This document shows, in pieces, positions 34,969 through 51,300 of a stretch of 64,000 nt of DNA (the stretch's first letter is position 1; each line of letters opens with the position of its first letter). Below the pieces are notes generated by a model. It searched no databases and was not told the origin of the DNA. It was given only the letters and a program-made list of their open reading frames with translations. Made by a program: the position numbers and the translations under genes. Origin of the DNA: Selaginella moellendorffii (lineage: Eukaryota > Streptophyta > Lycopodiopsida > Selaginellales > Selaginellaceae); NCBI RefSeq assembly GCF_000143415.4, contig NW_003314282.1, positions 1,547,767-1,611,766 on the forward strand. The letters run 5' to 3'.

Positions 34969-36925
34969 ATGCAGCTCTGCGTTTTCGATTCTCGGCGAGG
35001 CCAGCAGGAGGGGCATGAGCTCGACAAGGTCCTCTTCTTCTACCCGCTCGATTGCCCGCTCCCCTCCCAGCTCTCCCTCGTCGGCCTCAGCGAGGGCCTC
35101 ATCACATTCTCCAGGTACGATCACTCTTCCCTCGCGCTCGCCCTGCTTAGAATTCGACCTCCTTCCTCTACCAGGATATTTTCCCCCGATAGTCCTTGCG
35201 AGTTCATGGAGGCCGAGAGGCACGGCCACATTTTCTACGAATGCGAGCCAGATATCTGGATGATTTTGGTAACGACAAAACGAAGGCCTCCTTGTCTAGT
35301 CTTTCTATGTTTTTTGCTTTGTTTTTGTGCTTCAAGGTGGTCGAGAAAGATGGCGATGGCGACCAAGTAACCAGAGATGGTGCTTATAGAAGCTTACTCA
35401 GGGAGTTGTATGGTATTTTCAGGCTGTTCTACGGGAAGATCTCATCTCGCCTTGAGAATAATCCAGTCGCCGACGTTGTTCGCAATTGCTTGTATGTGTT
35501 CGTTCCCGACTATATTGGAGGTGAGTGCTGGTCCTTTTTCTCTCTTTTTTATTGAGAGTTATTATGCAGATATGATGGCGGGGAAGACTTTGTGGCTTCC
35601 TACAATCTCGGATTCGCTCGCTGAGCATGCGACTGTGAGGATTCTCTCGGTGGAGCCCGACATTCTTCTAGAGTGCCAGGTAAAAAAAAACTTTTTAGTC
35701 ATTTGATTTCTGTAGGCTTTTGGTTTTTTCTTGACATCTCTGTTCCTGATCAGTTACCTTATCTTGGTTGAAGTCCTTGCTGGGTCTCTTGGAGTCGTGG
35801 AGTGGAGTACCTCAGCAGTCGATGGTTCTTTTTCACAACTATCTCATATCCAGCACGCTTTTACCGGTAAGTTTGCGCTTCCTGCTAAACTTTAGTTTCT
35901 TCACCGATTTGACTCTAGAGGGTGCTTTTTATTTTTCTCAGGCTGACACAATGGCAATGTACACGTATGCTGTGTTGCGCATGATACCATCAGTCGTCTC
36001 GCAATCTTTCGCTCAAGGGTCCAAGAGGTCGTATACTCGGCACTCGGTGCTAAACAGCGTCGTGTCCACGTTTGTGACAGAGCCCAAGCGTTCGGTGTCC
36101 TCCTTACACGAGCAAACCGTCTCGCAGCCGCTCCACCATGACGCTTGGTGGCAAGACGTGGACGGCTTTCTCTCTAGTTTTGCTTGGGGTGCTGATGGTC
36201 CCGGCGGTGGCGCAGTTATTCCTAGTGTCTGGCTTCAAGAGGGAGAGAAGATGACATATCTCTGTGTTTATCAGCACAGGGCGCTAACTTTGCTAATGTT
36301 TATCCCCAGTGCCGAATCGGTGGCACTTCTGAGGAAACAAATCATCGACCAGGTAAGTTTCTATTTTGTTTTTCTTTTACAAGTTAGTGGCTGATCACTG
36401 ACCTCTTGGTGTGTTCCAAGGCCGATAAAATCCAAGCGCTGGAAGAGAAGCTCACGAAGCAGTGGGGTGGGAGTAATGCAATGCATGTTCCTGGATACCG
36501 CTACATGCACCACGACTTGAGTAGAAGAACTATAAAAGCGTCACCTCCGAACAAGGTCGCTACGTTGGCCAAGGTGGGATTTTTTTTTTTTTCTCATCCT
36601 TTTCGTGACAGAGATGTTTCTCGCAGGAGTCTCTGGCAGTCTTGAACAAGGTGAGAGGAGAACTCGACAAGGAGAAGAATCGATCAGATCACACAGACAA
36701 GGAGCTCTGCTTGCGAACGAAAAACAATGCATGGGTTTCCGCTAGAGCCCGTGCTGGACACGAGCTCTACGTGGTACTCGAGAAAGCCAGTGACACATTG
36801 CTAGTGGCCTCGGACGCTATTGACAAGTTTAACAAAAGGTAAACGAAACTTTTCCTTCCAAGTTCCTGAAAGGCTCATCTCGATCCAACAACAGGCACTG
36901 TGAAGGCCGGCTTTCATCAGATTAA
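34969..36925 (+). CDS. CCZ1: CCZ1 vacuolar fusion protein homologue
   Basis: Subunit of the MON1-CCZ1 complex, the nucleotide exchange factor that activates Rab7 on late endosomes and vacuoles. Nine exons: 34969-35114, 35175-35268, 35337-35520, 35570-35679, 35774-35866, 35942-36352, 36421-36573, 36627-36838 and 36895-36925, with introns of 49-94 bp, give 477 residues. 'MQLCVFDSRRGQQEGHELDK' and 'LFFYPLDCP' at the start, 'ECEPDIWMIL', 'GYRYMHHDLSRRTIKASPP' and 'LNKVRGELDKEK' follow plant CCZ1 in order. The last tiny exon is supported because splicing gives 'FNKRHCEGRLSSD', which matches the family C-terminus; reading through the donor would stop at 36842. The start lies about 10 residues inside the longer N-terminus of some homologues. 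Confidence 0.93.
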
Positions 36926-37164
36926 TCTTGTACAAATCAACTTCATCGCGAGAAAAAAAATAGAGGACATCGAAGGAAAAAGAGCTCTTTCATTTCCAGT
37001 CTACACACAACTTTGCCAGATTATTTTGCCGTCCTCTTCTCCTATCAATCAAACCTTTTGGCTGCCGAGATCAAAACGTATATTAGTTCTGCTTCACTAC
37101 CTTCCACTCCACTGACGCTACCGTCCCGCGCGCACCAAAAATCTAATCCTTCTTCTCCTGTCTC

Positions 37165-39520
<2,356 letters not shown>

Positions 39521-40155
39521 TATCCTTTTTCTTTGCTGTTCTTTCACTCTTTTCTTCCCGAGCTCAAGCGAATCTACCTGAGAGCTCGCTCATCCCTAAA
39601 TCTTGCTGCCTCCCGACGATCGCGAATCGATGCTCTTGCGAGAGATCTCGCGAGCAGTGCGCGTGATCTAGCCGGCGCCGCCCCGGAATTCACTTACCTC
39701 GCTACGATGCAAACCCTCGCGACACGGCGAAGTGAAAGAGAGAGAAGCAAGCCCTAATAGTGCGCCGGTTTTGCGACGCGGCCAGTTAGCGTACGTCGGA
39801 TCCGCGATCCAACGGCTGTGGCGAGAGCTCTCTCTCATTCATTCCTTGTTCTAGAGAAGGGAAGAGGAGGGAGGCTATGGTGGAGGCGGAGCTCCAACGA
39901 GCTCGATTCTAGGGCAGAGACACTCGCCAGGTAAGGCGCGCGGCGGGCGCTGGTTGATTCCGGGTCGCTGGGACGAGAGACGTGGGAAAAAGAAAGATTG
40001 CGAATTCCGGTCTTGATCGAGAGAAGGGAGGAGAATCACTCGCAGCGCGGTGGATTCGCATTGGAATAGGAATGCGAGCACAACACAGGGTTTAGGGTTT
40101 CTTTAGAGCGGCCGAGAGAAAGGAGAGAAGAAGGAGAAGAAGAACAAGGGAGGAG
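39521..40155. promoter_or_regulatory. Shared 635-bp divergent promoter region
   Basis: Only 635 bp separate the start codons of helicase copies A and B, which are transcribed in opposite directions. 'gggtttagggttt' at 40088-40100, 56 bp before the copy B start, is a telo-box of the kind found in promoters and leaders of plant translation-related genes. A weaker 'gccctaatag' lies on the copy A side near 39750. No TATA box is clear on either side. The leaders are probably within this stretch. Confidence 0.6.
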
Positions 40156-42240
<2,085 letters not shown>

Positions 42241-42709
42241 GAGAGGCTCCCTTTTGGCGTTCTCGTTTTAACACGATGGTTGGAGATGGCAAGCATCTTC
42301 ACGGCTCCACAGTTACGTTTTCTTTGTGTTTTTTCCGTCTCTCTCGTTCTCTCTATGTTTCAATTTACTAACTTTTGCTCGCTCAATCCATTCTTTTGCT
42401 GTTTTTTGGATCAATGGAGTGTAAGGTTCTCCATGGCCATTTTGTTTTTGTGGTCTCTTTTAATCTTTTAATATTCCAAAAGCTGGATGTTAAGCCCAGT
42501 TTACTAACACAGTATTGATCTCTTTCAAATGTGACAGCAGTAAGTCTTTAGTAAGAGGAGAGTATTTGAAATAACTTGTATCAATGTCTTACCAACATGG
42601 AGGAAAATATCTAAAAAGATCTGTAGATGTGGCAGTAAAAAGAGAACATATAAAGAAGAGAATATGTGAGAGAACTTATAAATAGTAAACAAGAAAAGGA
42701 AAACTAAAG
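42241..42709. other. 3' flank of helicase B
   Basis: About 470 bp. Around 42590-42640, 'accaacatggaggaaaatatctaaaaagatctg' resembles the edge of a family C LTR, but too weakly to annotate. Confidence 0.35.
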
Positions 42710-42819
42710 TTCGCCGACTCTATGGAAGCCACGCATTCGATGGGGGCAATTGCGAGGCCACACTGAACGACTGCTCCAGCTGCAGGGACTCTGGAAGTCC
42801 GAACACAGGGGAGAACTGA
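42710..42819 (+). pseudogene. KP4-like gene, 3' fragment only
   Basis: 110 bp that match the last third of the KP4-like gene at 44137-44541, including the stop codon (42817-42819) and some 3' flank. The frame is still open, but two conserved cysteine codons are changed (to Arg and Tyr) and no 5' part exists upstream. It lies 5' of a lectin pseudogene in the same convergent layout seen at 44137-45793. Confidence 0.88.
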
Positions 42820-42949
42820 AGCTACTGAGACTTTCGTCATGTTTTAAAAAAATACAATGTTTTCTGCTATAACTCATTATTAAAATAACCAAACTCCATT
42901 ATGAACATTACATAATTATGAGCATATTAATTGCCATTTTAAATTAGTA

Positions 42950-43520
42950 GGATGTTCCCGAGTTCCATTTAATTATTCCCCTCGGATTCTGTAGTATGAG
43001 ATCTTTTGCACTGTCAACCTATAAGAATGATCAGCTAAGGTTAAGCTGTTTCCACTAAGCAAGTATGAACACTGATTAGTGATGTTGTATAGACCTATCA
43101 ATCTTTTATATCACTGTCAAACCCATGAAGCTTTTGATGATACTATGATACTTGTCATCATCAAACGATTTAAGCCATGAGAAGTTGGATTATTCATTCA
43201 TCAGGATCTTGGATTTTATCAATTTGAATATATTCAAGAACAATATTAACATGACCATACTAATGTTGTCTATCCACCAACTCTTCCAGTATCTTACCGC
43301 ATTGGACGTACGGTGAAAACACCCGGCATCCTCCCTAAACGCTCTACTAAACACTAGAAAATTGACGTATTCACCCAGGACAAGTTCGAGCGTTCTTCCA
43401 GCCTGAAATGAAGCACGTATAGCTCGTCTCAGTCTCCTTGTTACCAAAACTCCACCTGGTGGCGCATGGCACGAATTCAGCTGACAGATTACAACGAGAA
43501 AGGCTAGAAGAAACAATCTT
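42950..43520 (-). pseudogene. Lectin-gene copy, broken
   Basis: Minus-strand relative of the lectin gene at 29476. The signal-peptide region is clear ('FLLAFLVVICQLNSCHAPPGG'-like), but the ATG has become ATA. The N-terminal region is shortened by an internal deletion, and the lectin part (42953-43190) is recognisable only across stops. The open frame from 43516 uses a TTG and is not evidence of a working gene. Confidence 0.85.
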
Positions 43521-44136
43521 ATTTTAGTTTCTTAGTTTCTTTCTTTTTCTTATCGAACTGTTTATGCGAGCGATCGATGAAGCTTGCCTTGTCCTGATTT
43601 AACAAGATTTTAGAGGGATTGTAAGTTCCAAGAGATGTGAAGTACTTAAATTACTTTTGGGTTTTTCTTCGAGCACTCCATACTGCGGTCACGTTTTGGC
43701 ACCCGGGGAAGAGCCAGCCGAGGAAAACAACAAAACTATCATCTGTAGATGAATCCCGTAACTTGTTAACTGCAAAGGATGGCTCAGCCTTAAATCGGTG
43801 GAATTCAAGAGCCTATAGACAGCTTATTGTATACTTTGAAAATTCACGGACAGTGAACAGTGTGGAAGTAAGAAAATCGAAGTACCTGATACAGGAGCAC
43901 AGGAACGACGTGGTGGACAATCGCATGAGCTAGCTGTGACGATCTCTAGCCTAGCGAGTCTAGTCAAATAGCATGTTCTAATTGTAAATAAGTTCTTGCA
44001 TTAGAAAATATTTTAAAAATCAAGAGATCATGTAAACACTGTATGACGCGGTCTTCAAAATACCCCTATATAAACCAAACCATTCCATTGGCAAAATCAT
44101 TCTTCATACTTCAGCTCGTCATTACAACATATTCGA
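43521..44136 (+). promoter_or_regulatory. Spacer and promoter of the KP4-like gene
   Basis: Contains upstream sequence of the lectin pseudogene on the left and the KP4-like promoter on the right. A TATA box 'ctatataaa' lies at about 44066-44074, some 63-70 bp before the ATG, a normal distance for a plant gene with a short leader. A 98-codon open frame at 43637-43933 has no recognisable family and is not called. Confidence 0.55.
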
Positions 44137-44541
44137 ATGGAGTCTTCTCTCAAGCTCTTTTCTCTTCTTGCTATTCTTCTTGTGATCTTTCTTGGCTCCT
44201 CCAGCTGCGCCAAGAACGACAACTGCAATGGCTCTGGACTCTGTGGATCTCGCGTCAACCAGGCCGATTGCCGGCGAGCAATCTCTCGCTACACCGATGG
44301 AACAATCTACAATGGCTTCACTTCTCGTGTTTCTGGCCATTGCACCGCAATTTTCAGGTGCGATGGCAACTATCCATCCGTGAGTGGGGCAGTTCTCAAG
44401 CAGCAGTTTCTCCATGTGTATGACAACCAGCCTTGCCGACTCTGCGGAAGCCATGCATTCGACGGGGGCAATTGCGAGGCCACACTGAATTATTGTGCGA
44501 ATTGCAGGGACTCTGGAAATCCCAACGCTGTGGAGAACTGA
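44137..44541 (+). CDS. KP4-like killer-protein family, secreted cysteine-rich protein
   Basis: Single-exon gene of 134 residues. A signal peptide covers about residues 1-25 (hydrophobic core LFSLLAILLVIFLG). The mature part has ten cysteines. The spacing of a first C-x5-C near the N-terminus and a late C-x2-C-G-S motif followed by a D-G-G-N loop fits the fold of the KP4 family, first known as a calcium-channel-blocking antifungal toxin encoded by a fungal virus and later found in fungal and moss genomes. Assignment is by pattern, not by search. The TATA box at 44066 and an AATAAA signal at 44565-44570 make it look intact and expressed. The role here is unknown; defence against fungi is an inference. 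A partial dead copy lies at 42710-42819. Confidence 0.72.
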   Translation: MESSLKLFSLLAILLVIFLGSSSCAKNDNCNGSGLCGSRVNQADCRRAISRYTDGTIYNGFTSRVSGHCTAIFRCDGNYPSVSGAVLKQQFLHVYDNQPCRLCGSHAFDGGNCEATLNYCANCRDSGNPNAVEN

Positions 44542-45112
44542 AGCTAGGCTTCGGACATGTTTCAAATAAAAGAATTGACAATAATTTGCTGTGCAAGTGT
44601 TTGCAGCGTTGTTAGTGTTTGCTTTTTATTCGCTGTAACCCCCCAAATGCTGAATGACAACTTCAAGCTCCACAATGAGCTTTGAACTTGATTGATAAAC
44701 TTCTTTTGATTTGAAGCAGTGAGTATACTTTCTGTTTTGTGAGCGGAGACCATCGCTGCACAGCCATTAAAGCGATGATCTTCACTGGGAGTCAAGTAAA
44801 ACAGAAGTCAAAGTTTAATTGACTAGCTAGAACTTGAAAAAAGTGTTGTATGCATGGACTTGGAGCCACCTACGCCCGATGATTCCAGATAACGCTTGCA
44901 TCCTCTGTATTACTGCGGCTGCTGGCACAGAGTGTTGATTGCGATATTTGCTATGCACTGCATGGCTGTGAGAATTTGGTTGGAATTGTCCAACTAGTTC
45001 TGGTGAGAAACGTAATGCAGCGTCTCACCATATTATAATTTAACTGCTGCAATTTGCCTAGCTTTTTGGCAAGACCACCTTGACTTGGTAGTCAGTCTTC
45101 ACTAACTGAAAC
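44542..45112. other. 3' flank of the KP4-like gene, no other gene seen
   Basis: Contains the polyadenylation signal at 44565-44570. The rest has no recognisable gene or repeat. Confidence 0.4.
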
Positions 45113-45280
45113 TTGTTATGTGTTGTACTTGGAAACTACCAGCATTACAAGTTTGACATGCTCCATACAGGCGCACCAATGAAGCTGAATCCATATTTGT
45201 TATGTGTTGTACTTAAACACTACCAGCATTACAAGTTTGACATGCTCCATACCGGCACACCAATCAAGCTGAATCCAGGA
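45113..45280 (+). repeat. 84-bp tandem duplication
   Basis: Two units (45113-45196 and 45197-45280), both starting 'ttgttatgtgttgtactt' and containing 'ccagcattacaagtttgaca', differ at only a few positions. Recent, because the surrounding DNA has no other copies. Confidence 0.88.
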
Positions 45281-45678
45281 AGAATATTTTTAAGCTTTAC
45301 TACAGTTCCATTCCATGAATGATTGAGGAGCATAAACTCCCCTTGCTGAGGCACCCAGATCAATAGGAGCAGCTCGAGCTGGAGCACATCTCTTGCGATT
45401 CCTGTCATCCAAATGTATGTGTGGCTCAGGATGTGCAAGGTAGCAGTTAGCATTCCAACAGTCAACATTTACTCAATATCATGCTTGCAACACTTACCCA
45501 AGGACTGCTGTTCTTCTATTGGATGGTTGTTTAAAAAAAAGGCCACAGTGGGAATCCCATCTTCTTGACCATGATTGAATGTGATGATCCAAGGGTGTCT
45601 TAATTGCAGCCAATTCAACTATGCAAATCAGATGTTTCAAAGATCTCAGCACCAAATTGAATAAGCTGAAATGGTGCA
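45281..45678. other. Unassigned sequence
   Basis: About 400 bp with possible decayed coding sequence on the minus strand, including a short 'LAHPEPHIHLDDRNRKRC'-like stretch. I cannot name a family and see stops around it. Confidence 0.3.
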
Positions 45679-45793
45679 AAATTCAGTTGATAGAATCAAC
45701 AAGAAAGGCTAGAAGAAATTATTTTACACTCATCTTTGAGTTTCTTGCTTTCTTTCTTTTTCTTATAAACTTTCTTGTGCAATCGAATGAGAG
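45679..45793 (-). pseudogene. Lectin-gene 5' fragment
   Basis: 115 bp that align with 43470-43575, covering the start of the lectin signal peptide and its leader ('aagaaaggctagaagaaa' and 'tttctttctttttctta' blocks). The rest of the gene is absent. With the KP4-like gene to its left, it repeats the layout of 42710-43520. Confidence 0.75.
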
Positions 45794-46200
45794 TAAGGGG
45801 TTTCAAAAGTGTAATAAAGATAGTAAGGTTAAGGATTTAGTTTTGAAAAAACTCAAAAGGTGCTTTTAAACTATATTGGGGTTAGGGAGTAGCCTTGGGT
45901 GAGAATGAACATGAATTTGAAGGGTGTTAACAAAGCCTTTCAAAGAAATGTTTAAAAGTAGTTCCCACTCAAAAAAGGAAAACTGTTTAGAGTGCTCTTC
46001 ATTCAAGTGGAGTGGTGCCCTACTTGGGTATTATGAAGTTCATTGGTCCTCACTCCTTTTTAAAGGGTTTTAGCCTTCTTTTCAAGGTAGGTAGAGAGTT
46101 AAAATATTTATATTGAGCCATTAAGCCATAATGTTTCTTTTTTAAGTCCTAAACTATGAAATGCATTAAAGGCTTAGCGTGCTACAAAACGTGTAGCCAA
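45794..46200 (+). repeat. Family D' fragment, decayed
   Basis: Matches about 63465-63800 in order: 'ggggtttcaaaagtgtaataaagatagt', 'ttgggtgagaatgaacatg', 'gtggagtggtgccctacttggg', then 'attgagccattaagccat'. It is reduced by C-to-T and G-to-A changes. Confidence 0.75.
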
Positions 46201-47395
46201 ACTATAAATCCAATTTATTCTGGATTGGAAGAGTGAATTTAGGAATTTTTGGAGAGATGGCTAAGTTTATGCAATGAGTAGTTGAAGCCAAATAAGACTA
46301 AGTAGGAGCTGGTATAATAAAAATACCTTGGCAAAAGAATTTAATTATAAAAAAAGCAAAAGTGGTTGGATAGACAAAGTAAATTAATAAATTACAAGAG
46401 GAAAATCATAGTTTAAAGTTTTTTTCTTAGTTCTAGCAAAAGATAGAGATAAATCATTGAGAGATGGCTAAGGCAAAGCATAAGTGAACAAAAATAAATT
46501 TATAAAAGTGGAGCCTTAAGTCAAATAAAAAGCAGTGGATGAAGAATCCATATAAAAGGAGAATTAGTAAGGAGACATCTAAACATGATTTTGGGTGAAG
46601 TTTTGTTATCCAAGGCTTGATTGGACACTTTAGAAGAATAAGTAATATATACCAATACTCTACTAGAGACTCTTATATGCAAGTTAAAGTGTGATTAGAA
46701 AAGACAATAGTTTACAAAGGTTTTTAGTACATAGGATGAGGAACCTTTGGCTAATACTAAAGTAGAATCATAAAAAGTTGAACAAATTGAGGTGGAATTT
46801 ATTCTATAAGTAATTCCTATATACAAACCAAAACCTCCACAAATCCTTAAAGGAGTTTATAACTATATGGTGGTGGATGATATAGAGTGTTATTTCTGAG
46901 TGTTACAATTGCCAAACTTGGAAAAAGTTATATGTGCAAAATCATATTTAACAGATAATGTTAATTCTTAATGGAGAACAATAAAATCCAACAAAGGACC
47001 AATGCCCATAGCAATTTATATTCCCCTAAATACTACTAAGGAATGAGCTAAATAAGCTAGGTTAGATAAAAGCTATTTAAGAGTATATAAATGCATTTAT
47101 GGATATAGGTGATATGAATTCATACATTCATCTCAAGATCTCAGGATTTTGTGTGCTAGTCCTAGCATTAAGATGCTAAATGCTCTAAGATTGTTCTAAG
47201 TCACTTTATACTTCTGTCCCTTCACTCCTTAAGTTATATATTCAAGAGTCACTCTATGCTTCAGTTCTTTTGCTTCTTAACTCCATGCTTAGGAGTTTGG
47301 CTCTATTCTTTTATTTAATGGCTTAAGGCCTTGAAACTCATATTTCACTCCACTGTCCTTGGATATGTGGTATGTGGCATATGGCATGTGACATG
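46201..47395. other. AT-rich repeat-like interval
   Basis: About 1.2 kb with no open frames and no family I can name; probably the continuation of family D' or another decayed element. Confidence 0.35.
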
Positions 47396-48240
47396 AGGCA
47401 TATAAAGGGTTTAAATGGTTATTCTATGGTAAATCACTATAGAATAAAAAGTGAAAATCACATATGCTATATTTAGCATCAGAGGATGAATCTTAATGAG
47501 TATTATCCAATAAAATTGGGTAATTATTCTCATTGCATATGTAAAGATGAAAATAATGATCCAAGTGGGTACATATTTAGGTGCTAAAACTTCACATTCA
47601 TTCTTTGGGTATGGATTTTGGTTACCTTTTTGTACCATATTGTATGAGTTTGCACTTGGGCTCATAAGATGGATTGAGATGTTCCGTTTGCACGAGTTTG
47701 CACTTAGGCTCATGAGTGAAGCACATTCAAGGTTATAGTTTGAGTTGGCAAAATTAATATTAACTTATCGATAGTTACCATAAGTTGAACCATGTACCAT
47801 GGGTAAAAGTAAACCTCCTAAGGGTTTGTTATGGGTGGCAAATAGGCTAGTCCGTAGTTGTTTAGCACAATACTAGTGGATCCTTTTTAAGCATGATTAT
47901 TTATGGATTAATCAACACTATAGAAATTAGTTTATTGGTTCAAATAATCATTGCTGTGCTCTCTTATAAACTTTTCTTGGAATAGACTGAAGGTAGTGCA
48001 AATGCAAGTTCAAGGTTTAGTCCAGATAAAACCGAAAAGAGAGTCCTCAGAGACGAAGGATCAAACACGTAAATCATTTTCTCTTCTTGGAGAGATGATC
48101 TGCAACAAGGTGTTAACTCATTGTTTATGTTCACATCATGCAATCAAGAGTCCTATCTTGATATATATTAGTTATGATGGTTTTACAAGTGGGTGAATCA
48201 TGGGATGGGTAGTGGTGAAGTGCTAAACCATTTTATATAG
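47396..48240 (+). repeat. Family C fragment in inverted orientation
   Basis: Reverse complement of about 51250-52090: the end of the LTR with its hairpin (tattctatggt...actatagaata near 47430-47456), the PBS region, and about 770 bp of internal sequence. It faces copy 2 head to head across a spacer of about 65 bp. Confidence 0.8.
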
Positions 48241-48304
48241 GCTTGCTATTGATGACTTGGCCTGCAATTTCAATATTGTAAGCTATAAATTTTTCCTTTC
48301 CAAT

Positions 48305-51300
48305 TTGCCACGCCTTTTTAACGAAATAAAGAACATCGATAGAGAGGTGGGTTATGTGACCAGTCGACAGTAGTTACCCCATAACTAGAGATTTCACCAT
48401 GCACACGAAGTGCCAAAGCCAATCTGCCTATACTGACCCAAACTCAAAGATTAACAAATGGACAATATCAAAGTCATCAAACAATGATATCTTAGAGTCT
48501 TAATTATCAGTGAATAATGCTTAGATTAGAACACAAAAGTATTCTAAGTAAGTTATCATCTGATAAACTATTATTATAGTATAAGAACCACCAAGATTAT
48601 CATGTTTGGAAAACATAGGATGCACCATCCAACAAAATGCAATAGCCAATATATCATCAAGGAAACTTAATGATGAAACCTAACTACTGAAGATTGCAAA
48701 TAGAATGCCAAACAACTTACCAAAGATAACTCAAAGAACACAAAGTATCATTGACTAGCAAGCAGAATGCTCATGAATGTATCACTTGAAGGAAATAACA
48801 TCCAAATCTATTAAAACTAACTCGAGCAACAATCAACAGAATAGAATGAATGTGGTAAGACCAACAAACATTCATTCATGTCAACTATTACACTTAGCCA
48901 ATTTGAATAGATCCCAGTTTGATTGTTGTTAATATAAAATGATTTGCTATTTTCAAGATGGTGAATTCCTTCTTTGACAATGATTATGCATCTCTTCGTT
49001 GATGGGATGATTGATGATCTTTCATGAAAGTTAGTTGTTCTTTTTGATGGTTTATGGTTTTTTGCAATACCACATGTTCTTTGTGGTTTGCTTTGGATTG
49101 ATCTTTTAGGTTTAAAACATCAATAGGATGTTGCTAGCACTTGCTTAGACAACTTTGGTTCCTTAGTATTCCTTAGCAAATTTTTTTTGACAAGGATAAT
49201 CAACTATCCTAGATGATAGTCAATCATCGCCAATGATTGCTAGATACAAATACTAACTTCAACATGGAAACTATAAGCTAAAATGCCTTCCCACCAACTT
49301 TTAACAAATGAAACTACGAGTATAAAACTCAAAGAACCAAATGCTCAAAGAAGCCTATAGCTAAATTTTGCTTAAGAATAATCACAAGTCTCGCATGAAC
49401 GAACTTCAATGCTAAAGAAGAAATCATGGTACAACCCACAGCATCCTCTTTAACACATCTGTAAGCTAAATTTTATTATGTCAAAGCTAATGAAGAGTAT
49501 GTTTGCATCAATCCAAAAGTTAAGCGAAGCTATACTCAACAAGTGATTATTTAATCAATCCTTTATGAATCCATTTATAACAAGACATAACTCACTAAAT
49601 AACAAGCATAAGAAAAATTATCAATGATTGATATATCCCCACTCAAATCCAATAAGGACTCAAACATTTCAATATCGATCATTAATTCTTCTTCTCGTAA
49701 GGTTAGCATAGTTTATGACTAAATCACGTTTCAAGGAGAAGCTCAAACCTCAACCCCTACTAAACAATCTCGTTTAGAACACAACTAACTCAAACTTGCC
49801 ACTCAGTTCATTTGAACGTCAATACAGTTGCTAATTAGCAAATGCTCGAATGCTAACAACACAAAGTTATAGCCAAATCATCAACACTATCTTCATCGAG
49901 ACTAGAGAAATTCAATATCAAGGTGCAATCCTGATATATACGAAGTGCAAGGTGCAACCTGCCACCAAGCATAACATTACAGAAGAAAGGCACAAGGGTC
50001 ACCCTTCTTAGAAAAGCGCAATAGCCACTTTTTTACATTAACTCCAGACTCTATCCAACTCATTTGCCTTAGCCTTCAAAGTCAACATCCTTTTCATGTT
50101 ACATCATACAAACTACCTACTAATGTTTAAGCCAACCGAAGTCAACTCCAACCCCTTCACTAGTTTGTACTAGCTTACAAAAACAGAATGGTTTTTAGGC
50201 AAAGTGATCAAGATTAGCCACTGGAAAAGTCTAAGAAAATTTGTGGAAAATTTTCCATCCTAGAGAAAGAATGACTCTTAGTCTAGGAATGCAAACTTTC
50301 AATACTCAACCAACTTCCTGCTACAAACAACTTCACATAGGTTCACTTTAACACAATACTCAAGCCTCAAACATCTTTGCCTATATTTCCGTTACCGAAT
50401 ATCAACATTTGTAAAATGCAAAGTGAACATCCAAAGCTTGATCACGAAGACCACATCTTCGGATATCCACATTGCACTAACACTCTTCTTCAACCATCTT
50501 CAAGATCCAATGAGAAGCCAAAACACTAACCAAAAAAATGACATAAAAAATCAAGGTATAAGAAAAATTCCTTATCACTCAAAATAACAATGCCACTTCC
50601 ACTAACACAAGTGCTAGTGATGTCAATGCCTTAACTATACATCTTCTCCATCCAACAATTTACTCTAAGTGTTAATGAACAAACCAACAAGTTATAGCAA
50701 GTGAATGCTATAGCCTTTTTCCAACACTTTATGGGCAAACCCTTAAGGAACAAGGGACCAACTTAAGCTTAGCATAATGGACCATTATTGAGAATTCAGT
50801 CAAAGCTACTACAATGTTACTTCGTGCAAGTAGACTAGCTTCACCATCAATCACTTTAGGGTCGATCATCGTCTAACCAAGCAACTTTGTAAACACATTG
50901 CTCATTATCACATGGATATGATATAAGTATCACAATGACTTGATCGCCAATTGAGCAGCACCACAAGTAATGCCCATGTCACTACTACAAAGGTTTATTC
51001 GAGTATCAAATGCCAACTCAATTCAACAAAATGCAACATAAATGCCACACTTCACCGATAAAGATTTATAAAACCCAACACGACTAACTTTTGTTCACAA
51101 TACGGACAAGTTTATGCCACTCTCTTTCATACCAAACTCAAAATTAATCCAACACCAAGCTACTCAAGGAGCAATAGCAAGGTTCCTTGGAAAAGAATTG
51201 AGCATTGTAACTCAAGTTTTCAATAGCAAACTTAGAAAAAATGGTTTAGCGCTTCACCACTATCCATCCCATGACTCACCATTTACAAGACCATCATTTC

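Noticed and set aside
43637-43933. 98-codon plus-strand frame
   Set aside because: Starts at a non-ATG codon, no family, and lies in promoter or spacer sequence of decayed genes.
47951-48196. 81-codon frame in the inverted family C fragment as a gag candidate
   Set aside because: No gag motif, not conserved as a frame in copies 2 and 3.
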